DNA from: Volvox africanus
Lineage: Eukaryota; Chlorophyta; Chlorophyceae; Chlamydomonadales; Volvocaceae
Assembly (NCBI GenBank): GCA_030268105.1
Contig: BSDZ01000015.1
Coordinates: forward strand, 3,747,501-3,811,500
DNA: 64,000 nucleotides
Reading direction: 5' to 3'
Within the stretch, counting starts at the first letter, position 1. Each line of letters starts with the position of its first letter. The translations under genes and the position numbers were made by a program. The notes below the pieces were generated by a model. It was not told where the DNA came from. It did not search any database and worked only from the letters and a program-made list of their open reading frames with translations. This document shows positions 1-33,000 of the stretch, piece by piece.

Positions 1-640
1 AGCTAACCATTCTCCTAACCCAACCAATCTGGGTTGGACCCAGTAATGGACCCGGGTAATGATGTACTCGGACTTAAATGTCAATTGGATAATGAATGAT
101 GTCTGTAACTATGAATACGGCGATAGACTGCACATGCAAATCTGACAGTGTTGAGCTGTACGTCAGGATAACCAAACGTCGAATGGGATTAATAATGTGT
201 TCATGCTGCGTGGGATTTGATGACCTCGTTTTGCTACTAAGTCTGCGAACCCATACATGTGGTATATCCGTGGTGATGAGGCAAAGGCTTCGTAAAGCCT
301 CGCTAAGTATGATTTGGTTGGCTTCGTCCTGTATGTACATGTATCCCTATTTCCTTGCTGTGAGGAGAGAAATTGATCTTGGTCCTTTGAGAAAGTTTGG
401 CATAGCTTTGTTTGAAATCCAACTGAGCTTATTCAATAAATCGGCGTAGTTGCTTTAATGTATGGTATTATGCCAAATATGCTCCCTCTCGTCCTGTCCG
501 GGTCGAGTTTGATTACGGCGGTCATAACCTTAACCCCATGTCCACCACTGGAGATCTGTCGTCACCTTTGTCCTCAACAACCTCGTCACAACTTGCACCT
601 CTTTACGTTTTTACTACTGGGCATGTACGGCCGCAAGGCC
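1..640. other. No supported gene
   Basis: Only short open frames without recognisable domains occur on either strand. The stretch directly precedes the LINE-like remnant and may be more decayed sequence of the same element, but I see no motif that shows this. Confidence 0.5.
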
Positions 641-1760
641 ATGTATGGCATCCAGCGCCATTACCGAGTTCTTCTTCTGGTGGTGGTGGTGGTGGATCGA
701 GCACGCTATTTGGGCAGCTACTATGGAACGAATACTTCTTTTGCCTCGTGCACCAAGGAGCTATTAATTGTAAGGCAACGGGCTATGCACCCACTTTTCC
801 GTAAGCTGCGAAAGCAGGGTCTTTTGCTTCCCAGGATTGGGTTAAGGTGTTTTAATACTCAAATCCGATCGATTCTCTCCTACGGAGCCCAGGTCTGGGG
901 CCCGGATAGGCTCTTAGAGGAGCTGCTAGAAGCTGCTAAGTATACTGGGGGTTGTGGGTGCTTCGAGGAAGCCATCAGAGACCCTGTAATAATTTTACAA
1001 CGTTCCTTCTTGCGTGCGTAAGCCGGTGTCAAGGTTGCACCCCCAGCAGTTGACTCTTTAGAGAATTTGACCAGTACCCTCCTCAGGACTTCTAAGGTAA
1101 ATTAATGTTACGTTCCTATAATAAATTGGTTGATGCACATGGTTCCATCTACTGTCTGGTATTAAGGGAGGAATTGAGGGTAGCCCTTCTCATGGGCTGT
1201 CAGAATGATACCTAGGGTGCTAAGATGCTTCGCCTCCTGGAAAAGGAAATTCTTGGCTGTGACCTGGGGGATCTCTCTGCGATCACTGACAGTGAGGAGA
1301 AAGTAGACGCCTTGGTAGCTTACAAATTGCATGTTGTATATCTCTCACTAATGATTATAAACTCCACCTAGAGTAAAGCTCGTACAATGGGAAGCGTACC
1401 TAGGTTAGGGAAACGAAGACAGCGGAAGACTTGGAAGCGAGAAGGTCAAAATCTTATTGCGGAATGAACTGGCAAGGCTATCAGAGCCAAAGACTCATCC
1501 TCTAACCAGTAGCTGGACGCTCAGGTTTTGAAGAGAAGATAATAGGGTTTTAGGGGTTTTCGGCTTTCGGCTATGTTGCTGGGCTATTGAGGTGAACCGT
1601 CCTAATGGGAGGGCACGGACTGTTCGTCCCTGCCCTATGTGTGAGACATCAAGTTACGTTGCGGCGGTTTGATTGGTTTGACACAAGCAGAGGCATGAGA
1701 TGAGAAGGGTGCATGGAGGGCTTGCATTGCCCTATCTATGCCAGGCTGTCGGTCATGCAT
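640..1760 (+). mobile_element. Decayed LINE-like (non-LTR) retrotransposon, 3' part of pol
   Basis: The plus-strand reading from about 690 to 1020 resembles the region after the reverse-transcriptase core of L1-like elements: VDRARYLGSYYG, then RAMHPLFRKL, then FNTQIRSILSYGAQVWG. The last motif is typical of the RT thumb/C-terminal part of LINE pol proteins. After the stop at 1019-1021 the homology-like reading continues with stops and frame changes through about 1250-1350 (for example KVDALVAY). A short CPMCE-like stretch near 1635 may be a trace of the C-terminal zinc knuckle. No catalytic RT motif and no endonuclease is visible, so this is a 5'-truncated, inactivated copy. The 3' limit is a guess and no poly(A) tail or target-site duplication was recognised. 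Assignment to a LINE is fairly secure; the clade is not. Confidence 0.6.
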
Positions 1761-1769
1761 GCGGGTCCA

Positions 1770-3060
1770 ACACCGTTGCTGCAGCTGTCACGGACCGAAA
1801 GGGAAATGGAAAGGAGGATAATCAGACCGAAAGTGAGGGAAGTTAAGGATGAACCTGACGGGGGACATCAAGCTAGGAAGGGTAATCGCCATGCAAGCCT
1901 CGGGTGCTTGCCCACATCGCGCACCTCTATCAGCAGCGATGGGAGGTGCTCATTGCGTGGGAGGGAGGGAGGAGAGAGCAGGTTCTCCGAGTAGTGCAGG
2001 GAGGGGGGGGTGGAAAAAGACTCATCACCGGTCTGCTCTGTTCGTCTTCCTGCTCGTATTTCCACCAGCATATAATCTCTCTCCCCCTGTCCGCACCAAC
2101 TTGATACCAACCCCACCTCAGCTCACACAAAACGCACCCAACCCCTCGGACTGCAACCCACCCAATCCAATCCAATCCATCCCGCAGGCACGTGCTTGCC
2201 CAAATCGAACTCCCGGAACTCCACCTCGTCCTCCCTCGACCCCTGAAATTCCTGGAGATCAGTTAAACGGCCGCCTTCCACAATCCCCCAATTGCATCTA
2301 CTCCACCTTTGCGCCCGAAAAGGCCAGCAGCTCCGCCCCATAAGTCATCCCGCTCCTTTCTTGCCATACTCTGTTATATCCGCGCATGGATATGGTCCCA
2401 TTATACTAGTACATTCGTAATGTCCTATGTTTCCATCCCGCGAGTACGACGCCAGCCAAAGTTCCTTTCCCCGATGTCCCCTCCTAATGCCTCAGGTCTA
2501 TGGCTTCGAAGCAAGACCATGCCGGATGCCTCGACCCCCACCACTGGCCACGGCAGGGGCGCCATCGCAGCAAAACTGGTCTTGTTTCTCTTTATGGACC
2601 GGATTTCCGAGCGGTGGGGTCTCCCATCAACCCTCTTCGGTCGTGATGGTTTGGGGAGCACCAGCAGCTGGTGAAAATGGTAGTGCTGGTGGGGATGAGG
2701 AAGGCGGGTAGCGGAGTGCTGCGGCGTGCACGAACCGGTTTTGGTCCCATTCAGGATTGAAGGAGCGTGATCGGAGTAAGTGATGGGGGGCTTTGGTGAT
2801 GTGTGTGTGTATTTATGTATGTGTATGTGAATTGTGTGTTTGGCAAGGAAAGACATCGAGAAAAATGAAGCGGGGAAACAAAGACTCAGCAGCTGTGAGG
2901 GCATGAAGTTGTTATCTACCGGGCGTGCACGGAAGGAGGGAAGGTCGGAAGGAAGGGGTTGTTTCATCGGGCATGCTCATGTTCAGTATGACACCATTGC
3001 GCATATCGCGCGGTAATGTCATCAACCGCCTTGACATGTGAAAGGAGCATTGAAGCAATA
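1770..3060. other. Intergenic, no gene seen
   Basis: Overlapping short frames on both strands have no recognisable domain and no splice-consistent chain of exons. T/C-rich and GT-rich stretches are present, for example GTGTGT around 2800-2830. Confidence 0.5.
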
Positions 3061-3062
3061 GA

Positions 3063-3175
3063 TGGCCCCAATCGGGATCATACCGATGATCTTGGCGTGC
3101 CCATCTCATAGGTTACATTTCTGTGTCATCCAATGGGTATTAGCACCACGCTCTAACCAGCTGAGCTGAGGGGCC
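3063..3175 (-). tRNA. tRNA-Ile (AAU) with a 39-nt intron, possibly degenerate
   Basis: Read on the minus strand, the sequence starts GGCCCCT, has an A-box-like D arm (AGCTCAGCTGGTTAGAGC), a TGGTG anticodon stem and the loop CTAATA|A holding anticodon AAT. It ends with an acceptor strand TGGGGCC and discriminator A. The loop is interrupted after position 37 by an intron at 3099-3137, the canonical place for tRNA introns; the intron begins CCCAT and ends ATGGGC, so its ends can pair. Three departures from a good tRNA are visible: C instead of U at position 8, a T:T mismatch at the base of the acceptor stem, and a T loop TATGATC instead of TTCGATC. It could be a functional divergent gene or a tRNA pseudogene. 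Confidence 0.65.
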
Positions 3176-3231
3176 GTTCTTGTCCTTGCCATGAAAATTA
3201 TAATATAAATCCAGTTGTAGCACGCGTATCT

Positions 3232-3504
3232 ATGCAGCTCAAGAAGGCCTGCTCCTCAGCAGGGGGGGCTGCTGCCATGATTGGAGAGAATGGACGGGTT
3301 AACGTTGCCATTTCAGATGGCGGATCTGTGACCACATCTTCCCAAATCACAGCAGTGAAAACAATCAGAGTAGTGGCCTGTGAGCTGAAAACCAGGAGCA
3401 GGGTTGGTTGCACCTTTGATCCGCTAGATTCTGTTGCTGAATGCCAGAGGGGAGCACGCAGCCCATCAACTACGTATGTTGGAACGGGTGGAGTGAATGG
3501 ATAA
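3232..3504 (+). other. Unrecognised open stretch, 90 codons
   Basis: An open frame starting MQLKKACSSAGG and containing RVNVAISDGGSV and TFDPLDSVAEC reads somewhat like protein, but I do not recognise a family. It begins just beyond the 5' end of the minus-strand tRNA and has no supported flanking exons. It may be a remnant of a dispersed repeat or chance coding potential. Confidence 0.2.
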
Positions 3505-5396
3505 AAAGTGTATCCCTCTAGCAGGGAGATAGAAGCTAAGTCGCGGCTTCACTAACGTTATCGGGCTGCTGGTGAGGAATGAATGATACCACCCTGTGGA
3601 AACACATGCAACGATACGAACAAGATTCCACACACATTACAGCATGCAAGGTGCTGGCAAACTACATGCATGGTGCAAACATACCAGGCATGGCTCATCA
3701 TGTGCCCATTTGGCTGTATAGTATCCGGGGGTATCTAAGGCTAATATCCAGGATGGTTAGGAAACTGGACATTTTCCGATCGGGTCTAAACAGGCGGATA
3801 TAAACACACAGATACAACAGGCTGCATCCTGGAAACCCAAGAGGAGGGACAACCTTATGGTTCTTCTATTGTAGTTATAAATATCATGTATGTCATTTAT
3901 GTTATTATCAGCTTATTATCATATATTATAGCTTGAGGATTCATACATATACATTCAAGTACTGAAGTACACCATTGCATGTGCACCCCTGGTTTGGTGA
4001 TAGTCGTTGCACAGCAGCTGAAAATGCTTGCTAAAAACGCAAAATATTATTACTCTTATTCAATAGATAATAATGTTTGCCATATTATTTCATCAATGCT
4101 TGCATGATCGACGCATAAGTGTGAGAAGCGTCGAGGCTGCGGAGGTGGTGAAAGCACTGGCGCTGGCGCAGGAGGTGGGTGGGATCTGGGATGGTGGTGT
4201 GTCCGTCTCTCCCCGGTCTGAAGACATCTATCGATACGAGCAATACACCCCCACGTTTGCATGCACCTCCCCCTCCAGTGTGCCTCGTGGCCTAAATCCC
4301 TAAGCCCCATATTCTGTGCGGCGCTGGTTAGCGATGCCTCCCTCCATCTCCTGGCCCATCACCAACCCAACTACGGGCCGATCGAAGTCTTTTTCTGTCT
4401 GTTTCTCTCCCCCTCCCTTCTCTCAGGCCATGATGGCGGCCGCCGTTTCACCAGCGGACAGCACCGAAGGACTCGCCAGCAGCCTGGGACTTGCGCAAAG
4501 AATAGGGCCCAAGAGCACCGACCCGCTCCCCAGATGACACGCGGCGGCCCTACTGCGTTATGGTACACCTGATTGGCAGCATGCTGGACATGTGCGCACC
4601 GCCCAATTGAGATACAGCCGGAAAAAGGTAATAGATTCCGTATGAACTGCTGTGTGTACCACTTGCCGTACTACAGGCCGCAGCAGGAACTAATGCATGG
4701 TGACACGTGGGGCCAGGGACATGATGTGCCTAATGGGTTCACCACTAATGGTGCACGCGTGTTGTATATGGTACCCACGAAGGGTGGTATCAAAAGATAC
4801 CGGTTGTTGTGCCAGAGCCCGATTAAGTAGAGCCGCCGACTAGGTCGTACTTGAGAGACCATAAGGCCTCGAACCGGGCGTGACCTTCAGAAGTCACCAC
4901 TACAACCGGAGATTCAGTGAACCAGGAACCAGATGTTCCACCATTTACCATTCAGGCGGTAAATGGCCCATTCCATACAGATTATGGAGTAACCGACAGG
5001 TTCGGATGTTTCAGGAAATCGGTTAGTATTGGTCATCGACAGCCGAGACCAAATCCACAAATCGAATGCCAGATGGGAACATGAAACAGTTAATCTGATA
5101 ATTAAATATATTATATCATAAAATAATAAACAGATAATTATTATACTTAATGAATTACCAAAATGCATTAAGGATACAACAACGCGGCGTTTAATAAACA
5201 ATGCAGTAGTTCATTAACTTTGCAGGGCGGAATTAACGTACGACAGATGATGAAACAGAAAATTAACGGAGATATTGATGAGGTGACATCTTTCGTACTT
5301 TAGGTACGGGCGTGGGAGTGGTAACGGCTGGTCTATCCCGGAGTCGTCGGTGGGTGGCCTGGAGAGACTGAAAGTTGTTGTCATCCTGGGTTGTGG

Positions 5397-5417
5397 CCTA
5401 GGGTTTTAGGGTTTTAC
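5397..5417. repeat. Short telomere-like repeat (two TTTTAGGG-type units)
   Basis: Two adjacent TTTTAGGG-like units occur here. TTTTAGGG is the known telomeric repeat of Chlamydomonas-type algae. At only two units it is too short to be a telomere and is either an interstitial fossil or chance. Confidence 0.5.
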
Positions 5418-6132
5418 TACCCTTTTTTAAGTTCAGCCTCGTACGAAGTCGGTGACGTGACAGGCGAGGATGACGGGCGATGAGTCCACATGCGTGAGGG
5501 CGTCGCAGTGAAGGAGAGAATCAGGGAGATTTGGACCATCCCGGCAAATGGCGTCGTTGCCATCGTGCATGCTGGTTTGCAACATTCATCCTGGCTGTCA
5601 TGAGTGGCCCTCCGTCCGTTCGACCGTGTCCATTCTGCGTTCGATTAGATAACGACGACCTAACAGGATAGTACTAGGTAATAGTAATTGTTATTGTTGT
5701 CATGATTATGATTATGATTATGATTATTATGAAAATAATAATTATTATTATAATCATCATTATTATTATTATATGTTATATGTTATGTACTATTGTTATT
5801 ACGTGCATATTCCATGCATCTTCGCATATGTATTGATTAATGGGATGGGGCAAGCAAAATGAACGTACTTCACGTGCATTTTTATGTACGCATGTATGTA
5901 CCATGAACCGTTGACGGAGAGCCAGGTTCGTTTTTTGCGGTTTTGGGATGATTATTTATCAGATAGAGTTGTAGGGTTTTCGTCTGCTGGTGTTCGATTG
6001 CATCGATAGATCGATGCGTTCCTATCTGGCTGATAACAGCCTACTTCGCGTTCATGCAGCCCTGCGTGCTGGATGAGAACGAAGCGGCCTGTTCGTTTGC
6101 CATCTTTTCTGTCTGCTATCTGTCTGCTATCT

Positions 6133-6160
6133 GCCTGTCTGTCTGTCTGTCTGTCTGTCG
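6133..6160. repeat. (CTGT)n microsatellite
   Basis: Six tandem CTGT units in non-genic sequence. No function is implied. Confidence 0.9.
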
Positions 6161-7228
6161 ATTTTCCTGTCAGATACTACATATGTGTGTACTCGCACGC
6201 GTCACGTGCTTTACCAGGCAACAAGCAACAGGCGGCACGGCATTGCCTGCTTGGGGACTTGGACTTACTATCTGCAACAAACGGCGTGTTGCTCTGAGGA
6301 ATGGAGGTATGGGTGTGTGTGCTGTGTATTGCTCCAGGGTGGCTGCATCCTTCTACCCTCGTCAGCAGGGTTAGGTTGTGGTGGGTTATGGGGGTAGAGG
6401 TTGTGGCCCCCGCCGTCCAGTTGGTCCTGCCTTGGCTGTATGTTGGACCCTGCATGCATGTGAAATAGATACACGATACTGATTGATCAGCCCAAGATGG
6501 AATGGAGGGGCTTGTGATGGCTGCGGTTATGTTGGTTCGTGATTCACTGTCGCGGTCCTGGTATTCTGGCAGCAAGCATTGCCAGGCAGGTGGATTTATA
6601 CTATATATACATCATACATACATATAGTGGGGGCAGTAGCCGTGTTAGCTGCGTGATATGTGGGTAGGTAAGTGGTAACCGCGTGTGTGGTAGCTAGTGG
6701 TGAGGTCAGTTGCCGAATGCATGAACTCTACTACGCATGGTCAAACCGATGTCATGATGGTTACGATTCGATAAAGTTTGCTTCCGTGGATTTTTACTGG
6801 GCGTCATATTCACAAGTACATTTCCATCAGATGCCTGGGACCCGGCGAGGCTCCTGGATAGTAGTGGAAGCCAGTAATGGAAGGACAGTATCAACTTGCC
6901 GGTGACCAAGTTCCACTCCAATGAGTGTGAGACGTGTAATGAATGAGAGTGAGATGCACTTTAATATATCCGCACTGTGCAGCAATATTGCACCGGTACT
7001 TCGGCGCCCGCCATTGGTCTAGACCCGCTATCTCACGGTTCAGTCGTCTATTCGATAATATCGCAGCAGATAGGGGAACAAACTGTTATATTTCTGTTGT
7101 GTCCGCCTACAAAGGCCCAATCAGAAGATGACCGTCTGCGGTCCAATCCTGGACATTATGATTCTTCCCACCTGGCGGGCACACTCCCAGCCCCGATCAG
7201 CATGTGCTCCTTAGACGTGCTACCGCAG

Positions 7229-7383
7229 GCCGACAGGATCTCGTCGTACTGACGCCGACAGGATCTCGTCGTACTGACGCCGACAGGATCTCGTCATAAT
7301 GACGCCGACAGGATCTCGTCGTACTGACGCCGACAGGATCTCGTCGTACTGACGCCGACAGGAACTCGTCGTACTGATGCCGA
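7229..7383. repeat. 25-bp minisatellite, six units plus a partial unit
   Basis: The unit GCCGACAGGATCTCGTCGTA plus CTGAC repeats six times at 7229-7378 and then a partial copy follows. One unit carries TCATAA for TCGTAC, another has AACTCG for ATCTCG, and the last base of the final full unit is changed. Units abut without spacers, which excludes a CRISPR array. The repeat lies about 1.5 kb beyond the A2M-like gene's stop codon. Confidence 0.95.
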
Positions 7384-7849
7384 GAAACCCTTTTTTATCA
7401 CATATATCCAAGGGGTAGGAGCTAACCTTCGAAAAGTGTTGGCAGTTGACTGCTTCCGTACTAAATTTTCGTTATTTTTATCATCATCAAGAGTTTGTGC
7501 AGTATCCTGGGTTATCTCGTGTGAACAAGTCGTCGTACAGAACACAAAAATAAAAAATAAAATAAGTGTGTTCAGCAGTACAGGACTGCTTTATTGCTAT
7601 TGGACAAATCTCCGTTGTATTTGCATACAGATAATATGAGGGGCTATCCAATCCATCAGTCTAGTTTGGTGAAAATGTGTCTCTGTGTTTTTAATAAATC
7701 TATGCGTACGATATCTTATAACAAAGAAGGGGTCGTCGATAGAGGGCCCATGATGATTATTAAAGAAGCAACGTATGTATGTACCTACAAGCATTTATGT
7801 ACGTTGTAAGCGGCTGTACGGACCCTATACGTCCGAAACTAAGTGCCGG

Positions 7850-7854
7850 TTACA
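7850..7854 (-). terminator. Candidate TGTAA polyadenylation signal, A2M-like gene
   Basis: TGTAA is the usual polyadenylation signal of volvocine algae. This is the first minus-strand TGTAA I noticed beyond the stop codon, about 1 kb downstream. A five-base motif occurs by chance, so the assignment is weak. Confidence 0.2.
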
Positions 7855-8360
7855 ACGTCGTACTTCGTTCGCCAGAAGAAAGTCGGCCAAATTTGGCACT
7901 GTCAGCCACAAATTAACTATGTGCGTTCTCACCTATGCCATAAAGCTCACACCAGACACAAATTTCATACGGCTTATTATAATTTTATAGCTCGTGAGGC
8001 GGGACTACAGAATAATGCAGATCGCCCACAGTGTAAAACCGAAATCACAATAATGCAACATATAGCTGCCCCGCGTGCAAACGATGTCGCTGCCGATCAA
8101 TGAACAGGTAAATGGTATATAAAGTGACTGTAGATGTTTTGAAGCGAAAATGTTTGTTACTTGTAAATTTAGGATTCACGATACACCGGGCTATGTACGA
8201 CGGGATTTCAAAGAGACTATCCATGGGGTGATGCGGTGGAAGATCAGGTAACCATCCATAGGCCCAGGGAGCACCCTTTGCCACTTTCACGAGGCGTCTT
8301 GCAAAACATGTTGGTAGCACCCTTCATGTACGTGACAGTGACGTACATGACCCTCAGGAG

Positions 8361-8420
8361 CCACAAGGCCCCACAAGGCCCAACAAGGCTTCACAAGGCC
8401 CCACAATGCTTCACAAGGCA
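8361..8420. repeat. Imperfect decamer repeat (CACAAGGCCC-like)
   Basis: About six degenerate copies of a 10-bp unit (CCACAAGGCC, CAACAAGGCT, TCACAAGGCC and similar) are arranged in tandem. Confidence 0.8.
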
Positions 8421-8871
8421 CTTAATATTTATGCCCCTCTCATCCTCCTCCGATTCCTATCTCCTGCCCCCACCGCATTCAGGCGATATTCCACGGACAG
8501 ATACCGGATACCAAAATTAAGAAATGTCAACATCCACCAGCATCAGCATCAGCATCATGTTATACAGTCAATGCGACCTAGGTGTTGTTCGAAGATATGG
8601 TGATGCAGCTTACGTAAGTGGGCATCAAGAAAGACTCGGTCAGGACCAGAAAGCCATCGTTCAACCGCCCGTTCCATACGACATGCAGTTCGTCCTTTAA
8701 AACCATCTCGATTGACTTCCCTTCGGTTTCCTCCACAACGTTGATGTTAAACATAACCATAAATACCGGTAATAACGGTATCTGATTTCGCAAGTTACGT
8801 ATTGTGATGATACGTTGCTCCCTCATGTCAAAAGCCAGCTGTTAAACGTCACCAACCATCGGCCCTACCGG

Positions 8872-29755
<20,884 letters not shown>

Positions 29756-30014
29756 TTTGCTGTATTTGACGCAGTGCTTCGGTCCTGGCCTACTCATGTA
29801 AGGGGCGCGCGGAACAAGGACAGTTATTCACGGCTTCGTAAATTATCTTAAGGAAGGTGGCTTGATTTGTTCTATTCCTAGATCGTAAAACGGCGCAAGC
29901 AAGGTCCAACCGAGAGCAGTTTGTGCCTCAGCGAAAACACGCAACTAGCAACTCATAGTCCAACCAGCCGTCCTAACGAAATAAATGTGGAAAAAACTCA
30001 TTTTTATGCTTGCT

Positions 30015-33000
30015 TTAAAGATGCCGTACCTTCACATGGAAGCTTCCCAAACTCCTGGATCCTAGGCCGCCCGCCCCTGCCTGGCACCATCTTATCTTGA
30101 CGTCGATAAGTGTATTCGGTATAGAGCACGTGTGGGTACTTTGAATGCATTTCCAATTAGCACCGTACTCTCCAGGCCCCTTGTCCAACAACCTCATGCG
30201 AAACAAGAGAGTTACTCTGCTTCCCTTCTCTAATGGATTCGGGATCATACCCAATGTGATTTAAGTTAATGGCAACGCATTCCATCTCCGGTATTGAAAT
30301 CCAAGTCTTGCTCTGTCATGTTCCTGCGGCACGGGACTACGCCAAGACAAGAAAATCGGCAGTTACTTGATGAAACTTCAAGGATGCATTATTTAATTTC
30401 TACGTACTGGCCCCAGCGCAAGCATCAACACCATGTTGAACAACAAGCATTTGGGGCTCTTGACATTGCTCGGGCGCATGCACGAGCAAAGTTCTCGGGT
30501 AGAACAAAACTATCAAGTACTAGTTACATCTAAGTTTTGCAACAAGGCGCTCCTTGACTAAGCACTTTCTGCTGTCAGCTGCTGGGCAGCTTTCCCTTTG
30601 TACGTCTTGAGGCCGCAAACCTATATCAGGTGTTTAAGCTTAGGGTGCGCTGACAAGCCTTGGACTGTGTTCCGGCAAACTTCCTTATCACAGCGGCAGC
30701 GATATAGCGAAGCGCGAGAGCTTGGGAACCTCAGCCAGAAGGGAAGCCTTGCTGAAATTGCCAACGAGCTTCTCACAGACGCCTGCCTTGAAATTTACAA
30801 TTGGTCAAAGTATAAGCTAAACACAACTGGTTAATGCCATTGACCGATGAAGAAAAACTGGAACTCGCCGTACCCGTTAACTGGACCCCCGCACCAATTG
30901 GAAGATGGTGCCCTATATAAAAATGAAGCAATGGTTTGAGGAAGGTATTTTTTACATTCTATAGCTAAAACCCGCAACCGGGCGAGATTCACAAATGGCC
31001 AAGCAACTTGCTATGAGCGCGCATTGGGCTGCCTGGCAGCTGCTCGCTTTATACATTGAAAGATACGAGAGAGACCCCCCCTGCATGGTATAGTCTGTCA
31101 GGTGGCCCCATCTGGGCCTTGTCTCATCCTCTCCTATCCCCTTCCCAGCAACTTTCTTCTAACTTCCCTCCCGCGGCCGTGCCCCAAGTCCTCTTGTTAA
31201 GGCTTTCAACGTGGCATAACTTTCCAAGGAAGATAGGGAGAGAGAGAGAGGAGAAAGGTAGAGGTAGCAGTACCGTTAGAGGTAGTGATGGAGCTCTCAC
31301 GACGCAGCCAGCAGGTGCGATCTGTGTTGTAAGGTAGGGATGTTGAAATTAGCTTGCGGAGTACATTTCCAAGAGAACAATCGCAATTGCAAGCAACCCA
31401 ACAATTGTTTAAACCCACATGCTTACCCTAATTGTTGTATCAGTACCTACTTTTACACATATCAATTACGGGAACACAGGATAGGTACGATTCCGTCGCC
31501 ATGACAATAAGAGGTGTTTGGTAGCCAAAACTTCTTCAAACGAATTTTTACGCCTGCAGAAACTTGTAGATGAGACCGCAGATTCACAGCTTTATCGCCT
31601 GAACAGGCAGCCGGCCCCTCTTGCCCTTGCGTCCATTGTGAGCCCCGTACTGTACCGGCCATATGGTACGGAACCCTATGAAAAAGCCACTAGTTGCTCT
31701 TCCTTCTATCTTATCAAATTCAAAACGTTCAGTACATCAAAAAAGCCATCGGTATACGGTGGCGCAGGCACTGGAGAAGCATCTATCCGGTATGAAGCCA
31801 GGTGCACCCACACAAACTCACATTAGCACATCAATCCAAAGGTGCATGTCGCCGCCAGCAAAATCGTGCGCACTCCTAATACAACCCTCGCATCAGTGCT
31901 ATCGGATATTATTCAGATAACGCATCGGGGTTATTTAGCAAAGGGACTGACCCCAGCCCCATGTAGGGACCCATCCAACCCTATTTTGTATATGTTGCAG
32001 TGCGGAGTCCTATACTGGACGTGCTGCAGCAGCTGTCTAAATTCTGGGCAGTCTCTATCTTCACCTCCTCTCCTCCCCCCCCCCACACACCTATATGGAA
32101 TAGCCAGACAGGTAGGCAAATAGACATGGAGACGTGTAACTCAGGAGCATAGCCGTTATTCTTTGGCAGGTACATGTGCCTGCACAATCGCGGCCTTTAC
32201 TATGCACGCGTATACTTGCGTAAGTCAAGGTTTTCATCGTCATCTCCGCATTTCCCATAACTGGCGGCCTGGACAGAGACCTTCCAGAGCTAGGGCATGC
32301 AGAAACACGCGGTGAGAGTGAGGGAGACAATCACATTTAAGGAGCCGTGCCCGCGGAGCAGTGGCCTCGCGGGCCTTATTGATCTCTGATGACGATGTGG
32401 ACGGCAACACTTCTTTCGAGCTTGTACCGCCGCTCCAGGAGCATTACTACATTCCCCTCCTCCTCCGCCACTCTGTATGCTGAGCTACTCTTGTCACACT
32501 GGCCATCCAGCCACCGGCCGCATCCCGCAGCAAGAGCCGCAGACCGACTACTCACCCTAAGCACAAGTCGAGGCATAGCACAAGAACTTAGGGCGCATTT
32601 AAACTAGCAGCATTGCGAGCAGCATCCCGCGTAGCAGACTCCGACGGCTGATGGGCTGATGGACCCTAGCCACGCAGTAAATCCTAAATACGTAAACCTG
32701 CATCAACGAATTAATGGAGGTCCTCATCTGCCTGCTTATCCGGCCAACATTCGTTTCCGCGGATGCGAACGCGGCAGTGCACACGGGGGGAGGGGAATTA
32801 GTGCGTGCGTGTTTGCAGCGTGCATTAATGAATATGTGCGTGTACCATATATACCATATGTACCATATGTGCATGAGACAGATGGCCTACGTCTGGCAGA
32901 CGCTCTCCTGCATCCCCCTTCGGCAGAGGGCTAACCACCTATGTGTGATCTCACTGCTCCCAATCGGTACATGTAATAATGGACCCGGTCCCCCCTCCCC

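Larger units (their letters stand above)
3510..7228. other. Intergenic, no gene seen
   Basis: No multi-exon chain or domain is recognisable on either strand. The stretch contains AT-rich blocks (about 3840-4100 and 5640-5830), a short telomere-like motif near 5397-5417, a (CTGT)n tract near 6133-6160 and many short chance frames. Confidence 0.5.
7384..8871. other. Downstream flank / possible 3' UTR of the A2M-like gene
   Basis: No coding exon is supported. The part nearest the stop codon at 8872 is presumably 3' untranslated sequence of the minus-strand gene. A (CACAAGGCCC)-like decamer repeat lies at about 8361-8420. Confidence 0.45.

Noticed and set aside
7229..7383. CRISPR-like array
   Set aside because: The 25-bp units are directly adjacent with no unique spacers, and the context is eukaryotic.
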